A DNA stretch of 62,405 nt from Chromera velia. Lineage: Eukaryota; Sar; Chromeraceae. The first letter of the stretch is position 1; each line of letters starts with the position of its first letter. The stretch spans positions 1-62,405 of the forward strand of contig JAHBMJ010005876.1 in NCBI GenBank assembly GCA_018398765.1, in the 5' to 3' direction. A program made the position numbers and the translations under genes. Shown here one piece after another: positions 35,311 through 48,787 of this stretch. The notes under the pieces were generated by a model. The model saw nothing but the letters and a program-made list of their open reading frames with translations, searched no databases and was not told the origin of the DNA.

Positions 35311-35908
35311 CAAACATCTATAGTCATACATGCACATCAAAGTTCAAACACGTCAGTCACTTAGTTGGCTTTGATCTGCTTGCCTGGGTACTACCGGTTA
35401 CATTAGATCTCTGATTACAGACAACAACAGGGTGACAACTTCCTTTAGCTGAAGTTACCCAGTTGTTGACGTGAAGACGCACGAGCACTTCCATGCTGAG
35501 GTATGGAACTGGTCAGTGCAGGCATGAAGAAGGGCGAAAGGGAGGATAATCTGCATCAGCTCTTTCCCTTTGCTTTGCTCATCAAACAACATTCTCTCAA
35601 AAGCAGCCCACCTCTCCTGCAAACGAAGGCAGCCTTGATCATTTCATAAAATTCCCTCGAAAATGAAGGATCGACCGGGCGTACTCAAAAAGAGTCAAAA
35701 CGACAACTCCACTACAGACAGACAAGAAGACGTCACGTACAGTCACACATTCCAAGCAGGAGGAATCACGATTGAATCCATACAAAAAAACGAGAGGAAG
35801 AATGGCACGGATGAATCTGACAGAGGTAACGGGCACAAAACCTTGTCCAAAGAGGACAGTCAAGAAGAAACGACAAAGAAACCATGGAGTATTGACTGAC
35901 TCATTTTG

Positions 35909-35910
35909 AA

Positions 35911-35941
<31 letters not shown>
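35909..35941 (+). repeat. (CA)n microsatellite
   Basis: About 16 CA units in the intergenic region 3' of the magnesium chelatase gene. Confidence 0.85.
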
Positions 35942-35945
<4 letters not shown>

Positions 35946-36422
35946 TGAACTTGTAATAATACAAATGGAAGCAGACACAGCACACAGGTCTGCGTCACCG
36001 TTTCGCATTCGGGGTGACTGGCTCTCCCTCAATGAAGGTCGGCACACAAGTTACCTGAATGCGAAGACACTGTGCCTCTTCAGATTCATGCAGAGAAATT
36101 CAGACATCAGCTGTCCTTCGCCAGTCCGGGTGGAAAGCCACCCGGAATGACCAACTCACTTCACTGCATGCTCTGGACGTGTATATGCAGGGATGGGTGG
36201 AGGGGAAGAAAGGAGGGCAGGAAAGGGGCGAACTTTCAATGCAAGCCTCTTTTTCTTTCTGTGCACTGTCGACTCATCCCTCTCGCAAATCTTTCAACCA
36301 ACCCTGCCCGTCGTTCTCTTCCTTTCGTCCTTCGTTTCCCGCCGCATCCCCTTTTGAGTTACCTTGTCTTCACCCATTCATTTCACCCATTCCTCCACGA
36401 TTGGCCCCTTCCTTCCCTTCAT

Positions 36423-39400
36423 TCAGGGTGCAACCACCACGCCCTCGATCATATCGTCTGTCTGCTGGTCCAGCTCCTGCAGTCTCTGCAGAGTCTTCTC
36501 GTCTGCCGTCCAGAACCCCCTCCCGTGAGCCTCCAGGAGACGCCGCACGACGTTCCTAAAGGCCTCGGGGTTCAGTTTCGCCAGTCGGGCAGCGACCTCC
36601 TCATCGTTCGCGTACCTGTGCATCAAAAACAGAACAGATCACGAGAGAGGAAAGAACAAAAGAGTTGGAGATTTTGGGATTATGCCGAGCTAAGGCAAAA
36701 TAATACAGCTGGACATTGGCATATGTGCCCGTGACTCTGGGGGAAAGCAAACACCAATTTGTGGGGGAACCGACACGGAAGCGGAACAGAAGGAAAAGGG
36801 GGGCCTGAGTGTCCCTGCAGAAAGGCGATGAAAAAAGAAAAGAAAAGATGCATCACCAGGGCGGACCGTATGGTTGGGAGGGCATTTCTGAGAGCTTTTC
36901 TACACTAGGGCAGAAAATCAAAGGGCTTTTCTGATGAATCTCACTCCTGTTCTGTGTTTTCGGGCAAACACAGCAGAATGACTTGCAGTCTATGCGTTGG
37001 GGCCCCACTCACTTACGCCATGAGTAGTCCTTTGTGAAGTCTTGCCCCTTCCCTCTCTGCTGACTGACCTATCTGCAGCCCCCTCATACACCCACTGTTC
37101 CCGAAACTCCGCTGTGGCGCCCCAACCGAGAAGGGCAGTCATCCTCTGTCCGATCTCATACGCCCCCCCAGAGCCTTGTTTCATCATTGCCTCGCTCCAT
37201 TTGGGATTCAAGAGCTTTGTGCGGTACTCAACTCGCAACAGACTCTCGAGCTCTCTCGGCGTGACATCTTTTGAGTATGTCTCCACAACAGATACTCCAA
37301 CGCCTCCCCTCCGCTTCTTCCGTGAAGGCCTCACAGAGACAGCCGCGTTCTCTGCAGCTTTCTTCAAAGCCCCCGTGTTAGCGTAGTACTCCTGAATATC
37401 CGTCAGGCCGTACTCTACGGAGTCGATCTGCTGCACCACACGCTCGGTCGTTCCGAGCATGTGCTGCAGAATCTTTGCCCTTGACTTCCCAGTCTCCCCC
37501 CCCTTCCCAAACGAAAACGCGTTCCGAGAGGTCCACGTATCCCCCAACTCCTCACTCGATGTCCAGTCAGAAGACCCCACCCTCTCGTTGACCATAGACC
37601 CAAAGTCTCCGGCAGGATTGGAGAACAGACGGCTGTGCGCCCTGTCCTCGCCCTGGTCTTCAAGCTCCTTCGCGTGCTTCTTGATGAAATTCATCTCCAC
37701 AGGCTCGTCTACCTGCAAACGCGAGGAGTGCCGTGGAATGTATGTATGCGTCTCTGTGTGTGAGAAAGAGGGTGCGAGGGCGTTTGTGAAATGCCAGTTT
37801 GAGTATGTGCAGTCCGCATGTGTCCGCAAAAAAAGAACACTTTTCAAACGCCTCCAAGGAGAAATGATAAGTGCCCAAGATACAGAAATACATCTGCAAA
37901 TATGGAGAGACGGCGTTCTTTTCTTCTTCTCTTCGCTCCCTGTCTGCCCTCGTCTCATATTTTTGCACCCTCTGAGTGCACAAGCACTTCCTCGTACCTC
38001 TGCAGCTCGCTTGAAGAGGTCATCGAGCATCTCGACAACGTTCCCGAACGTGTCCCGGAAAATTCCACTCATACTGCACAGGACGTCAACACGGGGGCGT
38101 CCTAACTCTTCCAGAGGCAGCAACTCAAATCTGACAATCCGCCCCGTGGCCTCCTTCACCGGCCGAGCTCCAACGAGAGCAAGCACAACAGCCACACTCT
38201 CCCCCCTTGTCTTGATGGCATCCAAACCCCAGAGCGTCACCGCGACCGTCTCTGGCAACGGAGACTCGTCAGAGGCCCGACCTTCCTCCAGGGCCTTCCG
38301 CGTCTCTGCCTCAAGGACGGCCTTCGCGATCTCCTGCCCTCTCTGCAATGAATGAATGAATCACGCGGATACCAGCAACCCTTCCTTTCACATGGGGAAA
38401 AGGCATCGAACAACACCAACTGGAGATGAAGCAGTAAGTCCCTTCGCAGGGGTTGGAAGTAAAAAGGAGAGGAAGGGATGGGGAGAGAGGCCAGGAGGGC
38501 ACATCATTAGAGACACCAGAACAGTCAAGCAAAGAAAAAGAAACAAGAGAGGAAGAGAGACAAAGAAAAAGAGACAAGAGAAAAAGAGAGACTGACACTC
38601 CAGGCTGCCGGTGAGGGCATTCTGTAAGGGTCTAGAGCGTGGATGTTCCTTCCTGTCGGCAGAACTCCCGGGCCGTCTCTGAGTAAGTCTCCTCCGGGGG
38701 CTGCAGAAGAGAGGAGGGAAGAGCACGGAAGACGAGAAAAGGGAGTGGGCACATGCAGCTGTGTCAGTCAGTAATTGAGATGAACGCAGTACCTTCGTGA
38801 GACCATACGCGCGCATATTCATTCATTCACCCACACTGATGCAGGCATATGAGTTCCTTGACTTTGGACAACTCCTTTTCCAAGGATAGGGTAACTGAAA
38901 CCTCCGTCGCTCGCTCGTTCTTCCTTGGTAAAAAGCACAAAGCTAGCAGAAAGAAACTCCTTTTTCTTCTTGAAACTCTGCCAAGTGCACATATCGATCC
39001 AGCACACAAACCTTCCATCAGAGCGACTTCCCTATCCCACCTGACCTGGGGGAATGTACTCCCCTCTGAGGCCCTTGAGCATTGAAGTCATCTCCTCGTC
39101 TGTCTCCAGAAGCAAATCACGGATCGCTGTGGCCTCCTTCAACCTCTCCGGAGTACTCTTCTGAGACACCACTGCAGCCGCACCCACCACTGTCCCCTCT
39201 CTGTCTACCCCTCGTTGTCTCATTTCCTTCTCCCTCTCCTCAGACAAATTCCAATTCACAGAGGCGCTCTTCGAGTTGAAGGCCGACATCTCGAGGTCAG
39301 TCTCCTCGCGGAACCGCCCCACTCCCATCAAACCCAGAAAACGACGGAGGTAGAAGGACACCTGCGACTTCAAGGGAAGTCCGGCAGGGTAGATATTCTT

Positions 39401-42400
39401 GGGTGATACCCCGGAAGAAGCGGCACTGTGGGGGGAGCTACCCTTCCCGTTCAAAGGTGCTGAGCGTGCAATCGACTGAATGTCTGCCTCCGCGAGAGCA
39501 GGGTCGTCCGCGAAGTATGCCTGGAGGTACTGTTCGATCTTCTCGGGTCCTGGTCTCTCTCCGAGGACGTGGAGGCCCTCTGAGAAGAGACGGTTCTGCA
39601 GCTCTAACAGATACGCTCTGAGATGCTCGAGCCATTGGCGGAACTCATTCATCTCAATTGGGATGGGAGAGACAAGCTTCCCATCAGGTCCTGTGAGGGC
39701 GTCGGCATCCAGAGATCCCCCTTCATTGCCTTCCTCCCCCACTGTCCCTTTCCCGATGTAGGGACAGTCTTTCCAGAGGCCGAGTTTGGAGACGGCCTCG
39801 ACAATTGGCAGAACGGAATCGCCCGCTCTCCCCTCTCCAGACCCTGCCTCCTCGGCCTCACTGGCATCACCCCGGTCAGTCTCCCGAAACTCGTCAATCA
39901 TCTCCTTCAAAGAGGCTAGCTCTTTGTAGAGACCTGAAATGCAAAATAGTACACACCAGGGGGCAAATGAGAAGAAAAAGAAGGAGATAAACAAAGACGC
40001 AGTAGTGACTACCCCATGCGGCATTTTAGACACATGTTCTCTCCCTACCGGCCATCGAGGGTTGGACCGACATGGAAGCCTTTTTTCTCACTAGAAAACG
40101 TCGTTTTCAGGATGCAGTTGCTCAACATGATGATGTTATCCTCTCTCAGCCGAACGCTGCTCACTGCACTACATGCATCAATCAGTCCCCGCGGGAAACT
40201 CTTCACCCGTTTCTCGAATTTGCTGAACTTCTGCTCCACTTCTTCCTTTTCCTTTGCCCTCGATTAGCTCACCCAGTCACTTGTTGAACCACTCATCTAT
40301 GCACGAAGTCCCCCCAAATTGGGGACTATCCCTTCCCACTGTGGACCCGAAAACCGTTTCATTTTCCTTATGATGATGAACGGACTGACCTGCTCTGCTG
40401 TAGGGAGGAACATTGTGTGAGACGATGGCGCTGACGCCCCTCCTCTTGGAAAGAATAGACTCGCTCGGGTTGTTGGCGCAGTAGAGGTAGAGCCCCGGGA
40501 TGGACCCCATCAGGACGTCGGGCCAACTCTGTGCGGTGTTCCCCAGAGGGGAGCCGGGGAGCCACTCGTACGTCCCGTGCATGCCGAAGTGCAGCATCAC
40601 ATCGGACCTGCATGCATGCATGCATGCGTTCACACGTGCATTCGTGTCGTGAAAGGCAATTCTACTTGAATGTTCTCGGAGGGTTTGTGTATGCCATGCG
40701 GAATCAAATGAGGCACTGCCAAGGAATAAGGAAGTGAAAACTGTGAGGGAGGGAGAAACGAACAGTCGAAACGCATCTGCAGTGCCCAGAAAGACAAATT
40801 TTTATTTCGACAACATCAAAAATGACGCACCGAAGCGGTTCTTCTCCGCTGTCTACCCATTGGTGCTGGTCTTTCTCCTTTCCCCTGGACCCTCCCGTTT
40901 TCCTTTTCCCCAGAGACGCCACAGCCGACTTTCTTCCCTCGCCCTCCTCTTTGCTCAGAGGTCCCGTGAGGGTTTTGTAGAATGCGCAGTAGTGGGGGTG
41001 GGGGGTTAAATCCCTCTCGAACAGAAGCCGCATCGGGTCGCCCTCAAAACCTGCGAGCGAGAAAGGAGGTGTATAGGAGGTGGACAGAAGAGCTATATGC
41101 ACAGGAAGTCTGCAAAGACTAGTATGGAAGAGATGACGAACACCTCAGATTGCGAAGAGGCACACTGCACGCCTCGAAAAGTTGAGGCCGATCAGGAAGA
41201 AAAGAAAAGAAAAGAAAACGAATTTTCACTCCAGGACACGCAACACACCATGCAACTAATCAATCGATGGTCAAAGACAAAAGTGAGATCGAAAAGAAAA
41301 AAAGATCAAATAAGCACGCAGCCAAATCAGAAGTACAAGGGAGACACGTGTTTCATCGTTCTCCCTCACTCACGAACCGACCGACCGAGGAGAGGCTGCA
41401 CTCCAATGAAAACGTTCCCCAGTTGAATTCCACTCACGAGAAGGTCACCCTGACTTGTCTGACCGATCAGAGTGGTGGTCAGGCTCTTCGTCTGTCCACT
41501 TGATGACGAGAGTCCCCACGAGTCTGCGAGTTTGCGGAACAACTGAGCGCCTAGCTGTTCTTTTAGTCTGCGAAGACTGACGGTCTCTGCGGAGATCAAC
41601 TCTCCAGCCGCCTTTGGGGACTCCTCAATAATTGCCTTCAAAAAGGGGGACTCTACTTTGTGCTGAGACTTCTCATCACCCATCACTGCCGCGCAAACCG
41701 CGCGACGAGTCCCCTCAGGCCCTGCCCGGACGACCGGATCTAGAGCCATCAGTTGAAGAGCCGAAACAATTCCCTCCCCATCTATGGGCATCGTTGCTGC
41801 CTTCCCCCTAGATGCCGGTCCAAGGTCGTATCCTTCCTCTCTCAACTGCTCCAGAAGCTTGGACAAAGAGGCAGGCACGTTCAGGAGAGCTGCAGTCCCT
41901 AGAGCCCCGACGTTGGGCGGGAACCCGTAGAGGAGCACGGAGACACGACGCTCTGCGGCTTCCTTCTTCCGAAGACGGACCCATCTCTTCAGCCTTGTCA
42001 CTAACCTGCGAACTCTCTCAGGCACCAACGCAATCTTGTCCCCCACAAGCCCGCCTGCACACACGACATCACATCACATCACATCGGTGATCTAAATGAG
42101 AAACGGCTGGTTGAGGAACACACACTGCCCCAAACGCCAGGTGGAAAAATCAGCAGAAAGAAAAATGATCTCTCTCTTCAAACACACCAAAGTCCCCATA
42201 TCACGAGAGGGTGAAAAAAAACCCACTCAATTCATCCCTCCCTCGAAGGCCCCACCCACACACCCACCCACCCAGTACGAAGGGTTCTACAGCCCCATCG
42301 AGTTCAGGCAGGGAGTAGATGACGGTCGACTGGAGTCCCTGGACTCCGGAGCGCATCCAGGAGGGAATGTCCTGAGTCAGAAGGGGGGCAGCCACCGCGT

Positions 42401-45400
42401 AAGGGATGTTCTTCGTCTTCAGAATTTCAACCGCGGCCTTCACCTGCCGCCCCGCCTCCATCGAGCCTGCAAGATTTCACAAAGAGAGAAAGTCAGACAG
42501 TGGCTTGTTTGGCTAAACGCTGGAAAATTGGACGTACATATGAGAGGGGGAACGCGCGTTTTTGTTCTGTCACTTGATCAAACGAAGTAGACAGAATTGG
42601 TGTTCGGCTTCTCAGGGAACCCCCTCTCGGCCAGACGACACACTGTCTCTCCTTTTCTGCATGTTAACGCCGTCCGTCTCCTCTGTTTCTCTCTTCTCAT
42701 GGAGAAGCGCCCCACCGCTTTTACTTGCCTTGTGCCTCTCATCTCACTCCTCTCTTCCCTCCTATTTTCTTCCGCTATGCAGCGAAACCTTAGTCCATCA
42801 AGACTGACTGACCAGCAGGCCCTCCAACAAGAGGAAAGCCGATGGTGTTGACAACAGCGTCAACCTCCAGGGCATCCGGTCTGAGGTCGTTCTTGAAGGG
42901 CGAGTTCGGGTTTGCTCTCTCGAACGATGACGTGAGGTAATCCCGAACAATCACGTGAGCCTCCACTCCCGTGATAAAGAACGGAACCGGCACAACGCCC
43001 TGTTTCTCCATCATCTCAATCAAGTCACTCACATAGCGAAGACCCGAAACCACATGCTTTCTGTAGAGGAGAAGGGCCACCCTCGGAGCATCTGGAGGTG
43101 GAAGTCTTGGTCTCTTCTTTACCTCCGCGGTCTCCCCTGCCTGTGCTGCCTCCTCAGCCTCCCGTCTCCTCTCCCCTTCGTACCAATCAATGTACTTTCC
43201 TGCACCCAGATCGAGAGACAGAAAAGAAAGGAAGGAACAAAGGAAGAGAATGGAACCTGAAAAAGTCACTCTTCCTCTAGCAGGCCAAAATCGAAAAAGC
43301 GCGTCTCTAGGCCGTCGTCATTTTCTTCTTTACGCCAGTTTCTGGCTGGATGTCACTTTCTTGTCCCCCCAAAGACGCACTATCGCATATTTGTGTCGAT
43401 GATTAAGAAGGTTGTTTCTTTTTTTGACGCACGCACGCATGCACGCACCTGCGGATTCAAAAATCCCCTTTCGAGGATGGAAGAGGCCTACAGGCGGCAC
43501 CACTTCCAGAGGGGGCGCGTCCTCGAACAAGTCTCTGCTGTCTCTGCTGCCTTGGGCCCTTGCTGTCGTGGGAGAAGAGGGGAGAGGGGACTTGGAGGAG
43601 TCGGTGTCTGCTGCCGGCAGTTCCACAGGGACACTGCTGGAGACAGAGGAGGACTGTGCCTGTTGTGTCCTGTCTGCCAGACACCGGGACCCGATCAATC
43701 TGAGCATGTTCTCAACGTTCTTCTGACCCCCCTGGTTCCAATACGAGTAGACCTGCAGTGTGGGGTCACAAAGGGCGGCGTTCTGTGATGTCTTCCTCTC
43801 ATACTGAGCTGAATAGGGACATTTCCTTTTTCTGCGACCGAGGGAAGAGACAGTGAGAACGCTTTCGAAGAATGTGCAAACATTATGCTTGTTTCTTATA
43901 AACGGTTGCAGGTTTACCACGTGTGTAGTCTTTTGAGACTGGCAAGGGAAGAGTGACAAGAATCCGTCTCACAAAGCTAGAGCACGAAAAAAGGCTGTGT
44001 CTTTTCATGTCATGCAGTCGCTTTTCCTTCCTCCTAAACGGACCTGGAGCCAGAATCGGAGGTCTGCCGCTTTGTCTCCTGGTATGAACTTGAGAAGCTT
44101 CGGCCCAGACTTGAGCAGGCTCAGATATCCGGACATTCTATCTTCTTCCCTCTTCTGCCCAAACTGTCTGAGCACGGCCTTCACAGCAGGGGGAGGTCCC
44201 GCCTTCTTTTTCGGTCCGTCCTCCTCTAGAGTAGGAATATCTGGTCTGGGAATCTTGAACGAGTTCACTTCTGTCATCCCCATCAGCTCCAACGCAGACT
44301 CGAAAATGAATCTGTATCGGATCTTCTCCAGATGCCTTTGAAGAAAGGAAACCTGCACAGAGGAACAGAGAAAGAGCAAATCAGGATGGCCGGTTGCGAG
44401 AATCGGAAATGGAAACCGCACGAATCAACACAGCAGCAAAAAAATGTAACATCATAAAAAAGGAGCCGAGACAGATCCCGCACCATGACCCGGAGCTGAC
44501 CTGATCAAAGTCGAAGATCAGAGAGCAGAAACAAACGTCGGCACCCTCCAGAGCCGATTGCACGACGTCTGGTTGAGAGATGATGTCTCTATCTGTGAAC
44601 ACCTTCACGTCCACCCACGGGTCTGTTTGCCGGAGGGCTGCCACAGCTTGTCTGTAGAGACCGAGGTTGAAGGACTCAAACCCTGTGACCATCACAATAC
44701 GTCCAGTCGTCATCCCACCCCCTCCCCCCACGTCTTCTTCTATCTCCTCTCCCCCCAGACGGATGCTCGGAACGACCCTGATCTCTCTCCCCTCGCCTGT
44801 CGCGACTGCAGACTGCTTCAAGAAGAGGGACAGGGAGAGGGAGAGAGAGAGACCGAGAGAGAGAGAGAAACGTAAGAAAGTAGAGGCTGCGGATGCCCGA
44901 GAAGACAAGAGGCGGACAAACAAGAAGAGAGATGGAGCCATAGGTAGAGAGGAACGATTGCCTGAGAGTGTCCAACATGACTTGGATCACGGAGCATACC
45001 GCGGAGACGCGATGGAGGAGACGGCAGGGTGCACAAAAGAGGGAGAGGGGGGGGAGAATAGGAAGATAAGGACGCAATGTGCAGTGGGCAGCAAGGGGAA
45101 GAAAGAGCAGAAAAGTAGAGGGGGGTAGAAAAGGAAGAAGGAGAAGCAGAAAAGGCCCTGGCTCGAACTGAAAGCCTCACACTTTCTTGCAGCGCCGCTC
45201 TCTCCCGCAAACCGCTCCTGCCGTCTCGTCTTAAGTTCCGATGTCCTTCCACTCTCTCTTGCGAAGATGAAGACAGAATCTGCAACGCCAACGTATACAC
45301 ATATCAACATGCACGTAGACGTATAAAAAGTCCACGTTTGGAGTCGCACGATCTCTCGGCTGTTCAAATGCCCGAAAGTCGACTGACCTTCGTGCCGCCC

Positions 45401-45495
45401 TTCGATTGAGGTGTAGGTAGTACAAACGCAGCGACACGGACTCCGCACACTCCCAACAAGAGAAAAGCGGCACGGAAAACGACTGAAGGAACCAT
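36423..45495 (-). CDS. chlH: Magnesium chelatase H subunit, plastid-targeted, about 15 exons
   Basis: Large subunit that binds protoporphyrin IX and receives Mg2+, with ChlI and ChlD, at the first committed step of chlorophyll synthesis in the plastid. Exons in transcript order: 45388-45495, a doubtful one near 45163-45285, 44501-44815, 44044-44352, 43449-43752, 42813-43199, 42272-42466, 41386-42054, from 41050 down to about 40810, 40390-40607, 39046-39933, 38597-38700, 37998-38342, 37069-37712, 36423-36615. Nearly all phases match. Only the 41050/40607 join is unresolved. Family landmarks in order: [144 protein letters not shown] and LEAHGRGFW. The first exon is a signal peptide ending VAAFVLP, the leader type of complex plastids. 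Confidence 0.93.
45388..45495 (-). CDS. chlH: First exon of chlH: signal peptide with Ala-Phe plastid-targeting motif
   Basis: The exon starts at the ATG at 45495 and ends at AAG before a gtcagt donor. It encodes 36 residues: a short start, a hydrophobic core ([12 protein letters not shown]) and [12 protein letters not shown], where Phe directly follows the expected cleavage point. In algae with red secondary plastids this Phe marks the start of the transit peptide. A Ser/Arg-rich segment near 45163-45285 could supply more of that transit peptide as a second exon. Confidence 0.7.
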
Positions 45496-46218
45496 TTTGC
45501 CTTCTCCAAAACGGAACTGAGCAAGAAAGAACCACTCGAAAGGGCAGTCTATGTCATAGAAGATTTCTAAAGATCATTCCTCAAGAGCGCTTCACGAAAA
45601 AACATGCGTTCAGGAACCCGCACTCTCTTTGCAGTCCCATTGCACTGTCATAAAGCAGCAGCAGTAGCTGTGAATAACAGGGACGTGGTGTACGTTCAGT
45701 TCGAAGATTTCTTAATTCTATCTATCGATACTAAACTGGCAGACAATCAAAAAGAGGGCGATCTGCCAGTGATCGCACGGAGCTCAGTTTGAATCTGGAG
45801 GGGCACTTACACAATCACCCTGCACCGCCCCTGATCATTGCGGTTGGTATATGCATGGTTGGTATGGACGGACATGGACGCGTACGGACAGTATGCATGC
45901 CTCGAAGTTCGTCAGACGTCCAGACAAGCAGACTACTGTCTGACACCAGCTGAGACGGGCGCTTTGGTTTCTATTCGTCTCGATCCCCGTGTTCTCCTCT
46001 TGCTGTTGTTGCGGGGCTGTGCTGCTCGTTGCAGGGCCGTGTGACGTGATGTGACGTGATTTCTCGTGCGAGACTGACCATTTGCATGTGCGTAGGAGAC
46101 GGGTCAAGTTGAGCTGTACAGTTTCCTCGGTCCTGACGCTTTCGGTGCCACTGTGCTTGGAGAAAGTCGATCGGGGCGACTCTTCACTTACCCTGCTGTC
46201 TTAAACAAGAACGAGAAC
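45496..46218. promoter_or_regulatory. Divergent promoter region between chlH and the SnoaL-like gene
   Basis: The 723 bases between two divergent start codons hold no convincing gene. Short open frames at 45604-45792 and 45838-46044 lack features. The tandem phrase GTGACGTGAT occurs twice around 46040-46062, resembling a CRE/bZIP-like core, but no binding evidence exists. Both flanking products carry leader peptides of the complex-plastid type, so joint regulation (for example by light) is plausible but inferred. Confidence 0.35.
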
Positions 46219-47216
46219 ATGCAACTAGGCGTCGGCTCCTGTTTGTTTTTGTTAAGCCACTTGCTGGCCGTCTCCGGATTCCTTTTGGGGACCACCAGCA
46301 GGCATGTGCCCCGAGGAGGACTCAGGGTGCAGAACAAGAACTCTGCCATGAAAGCCGCGACTGCAACAACCTCTTCTGAGTTGATTGAGCTTGCACGAAA
46401 GTTCGTGGACGAGGAGAGCGGCTTCTATTCCCCATCTTCTCCTGACAGGTCGGCCGACCGTCGAATGAGCACGGCCGGGTCTGGGAGTGTGCATTTTGTT
46501 TCTGGCTAAGTAGACTAAAAAAGAAAAGGCACAGGGTGGAGTTTGACGCGCAGTCCTTTTCACGGTTTGCTCAAACCTTGAACCTTTGTGCATTTGCAGA
46601 TTTTCCCTTTTGAGAAGACAAGCGCATGTTATTTGCACTCGATCATACCCATCCGTTCATTACCTCCTTCGTCAGGCTGGCAGAAGATTTCATCTTTCGG
46701 GGCCCTGTCATCGGTCCTTTGACAAAGACAGACTACTTGTCCACAATGGAGACGTTCAAAGTCTATAAGGCGTTTCCGGACATTTCCGCGAACACTTTTG
46801 GCTTCACGGTGGATCCAAAGAACGATAGGAGGGTCTGGTTCTTTGTGAGGAACACGGGGATAAACACGGGGCAGTTCGGTCTGCCTTTCGGGGCCTCTAT
46901 TTCTCCCACAGGAAAGGAGGTGGAGGGCCCCATCGAGGCGTTCAGCGTTTTGTTTGATGAGGAGAATCGGGTCAAGTACCTCAGTGTGGGGTATGTGTGC
47001 GATCGTTTTGAGGGGAACACGGGGGGGCAGGGAGCGGCTTTTGGACTGCTGAGAGTGATGGAGGTCCCTCTTCCGCGTGTCACCAGTTGGCTTTATCGAG
47101 CTGTGGTGTTCTTCTCGAACCGAATTTTGAACTCTCCAGCCAAGAGCTGCTCGAAAGCCTCGGATCTGCCTGAGTGGTGGACACACCCTGAGAGGGGTCC
47201 TGATGGGTATGTTTGA
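46219..47216 (+). CDS. SnoaL/NTF2-like domain protein with plastid-type leader, two exons
   Basis: Exon 1 starts at the ATG at 46219. The upstream in-frame start at 46153 would bury the signal peptide. The leader MQLGVGSCLFLLSHLLAVSG is hydrophobic and is followed by FLLGTTSRHVPRGG, a Ser-Gly-Phe cleavage motif. Mature sequence then begins with ELIELARKFVDEESGFYSP. Exon 2 (from about 46618) continues with LAEDFIFRGPVIGPL and DYLSTMETFKVYKAFPDI. It then gives FGFTVDPKNDRRVWFFVRNT and ends ...PERGPDGYV at 47216. The layout (helical start, F.FRGPV, curved sheet) is that of a SnoaL-like cone fold common in algae with complex plastids. No catalytic residues can be assigned. The exon junction is uncertain: the obvious acceptor before 46600 does not keep frame, and a donor near 46488 with an acceptor at 46617 would. 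Confidence 0.7.
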
Positions 47217-48787
47217 TCAGCTAGAGTGTGTAGTGCAGTGGGATGGGAAGGGAAGAGGGATAAGCAGACTCTCTGTGAGTGGGAAGTTGGTCAAGTGAAA
47301 TTGAGAAATGCTGACATTGCGGTGGAGATCCGGATCGAGGAAGTGTGGTTATGGTGACATTGTTGGAGGCAAAGCACACGTCCCCTCGTGATGTTCCGAG
47401 AGTCGCCGAGCGTCCTTGAGTGTACTCATCTTTCGTTTTGTTTCACATCAGGTAGAACATCATGGTGTTGCATGCTTATTTTGTCGTCAGTTGTAAAAGG
47501 TACCGCAGAAAAGTGCAGAGACAAACAAAGAGCTTCCAACGCTCCCAAAACTAGAAAATGGGGGCTCAACTTGCCGCTTAACAACAGCATGAGAGTACGT
47601 GAGAGAGAACAGTACATAAGAGCAGTATATGGCGTGCCACAAAAGAATTGGAGTAAATGTGGTTTAAGATGTCTGGGCTAAGAAATTACTTATTAGCCTG
47701 AAGTAAGTTTTTGACATGTGTGTCATAGTGTGTGTATAGCTTCCATTGCATGCAGTTCTAATTTGGCATTAAGGCGGGAGAGAAATCTTCCGGAGACAAA
47801 TTCCAATTTATAAAGAGAGTTCCAATTAAGAGCGGTACCCCTAGCTGTACCTATAGTACGTACATAAGCCGGATTTCAGATAGTAGCGGATAGACAAATT
47901 CCGGTAACACTTTTTTAAATAATTTTTAGTGTATCATGGTGACGCCCAGTGCAAGCTCTGGCGACAGATAGACATAGCGGGAAGGCCCTAGGGCGGAACA
48001 TATCAATCAATCAATCAACAATACATAGTATAATACGTAGCAAGGCGTTTTTCAGTGAATCCTGAGAAGCACTGTAGCACGGACTCGCCACGGAGTACCA
48101 CGGAGGACGTTTTGGTAAATTTCAAACAAAATATATGATACATTTTGACGGAGCCTGGCATGAAAGGCCAGATCGGCGCCAGCCATTATTAAAGTGATTT
48201 AGTGCTGCCTTTAGCAGTAGAACACTGTCGCCGTTTTGTCTTTTAGAGGTCGCCCCCTAGGTCGCCCCCACAGTGATATGCAATTTTCCCTTGCGGAGCC
48301 ACGTGTCAATCTAGCTTTACCTTAACTTCGAATCACCCCCGCCACCTGCATCCAAGCATACATTTACACCATTTCAAATACCTTCACAGTGTGCTAAGAA
48401 ATCATCCAAAAAATACATTCGGCGGCAGAAATTGCATTGATAACTTGACCAAACAAAAACTGAGTCAATCTGTGATAGGATACGATAGGATTAATGTTCC
48501 GGATTGCCCCGCGGTCCCCGGCTTGGCCTTGACTTGCACCGTCGTGATACAAAAAAAAAAAGAATCGGTGGCATGCACGTGCATTTGAGTGTGTCCAAAG
48601 AGAGAGAAATTTTCTTCAATTTGGATTTCAATAAAGATTCTGTCTTTCTGTCGCACATCCATCCATTCATGAGCGAAAAACCAGGCACAGAGAGCGACTA
48701 GAAGAAAAAGAGAGACTGAGCCTCCTCACGCATTCCTCCTCTCTCCTTTTGTCCCCTAACTGAATGATCCCTAGAGACTGACTTGGG
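47217..48787. other. Intergenic region, AT-rich in part, with (ATCA)n
   Basis: No coherent coding exon was found. From about 47690 to 48430 the sequence is moderately A+T-rich, with a GC-rich patch near 47940-47995 followed by ATCAATCAATCAATCA at 47999-48020. The downstream gene on the minus strand may have a further 3' exon in this stretch, because a gtcagt donor follows its exon at 48788. Confidence 0.5.

Larger units (their letters stand above)
33850..36422. other. Intergenic region with repeats and an AT-rich island (about 34450-35230)
   Basis: The convergent 3' ends of the alpha-kinase and chelatase genes enclose 2.6 kb without a convincing gene. It holds a compound microsatellite just after the alpha-kinase stop, a strongly A+T-rich island, a hairpin-forming GC-rich patch near 35270, and a (CA)n tract near 35910. 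An open frame at 35663-35899 is polar, low-complexity and unsupported. Confidence 0.6.

Noticed and set aside
40045-40239. Minus-strand open frame between two chlH exons
   Set aside because: The flanking exons join directly as YSRA-GLYKEL, matching the family, so this stretch is intron.
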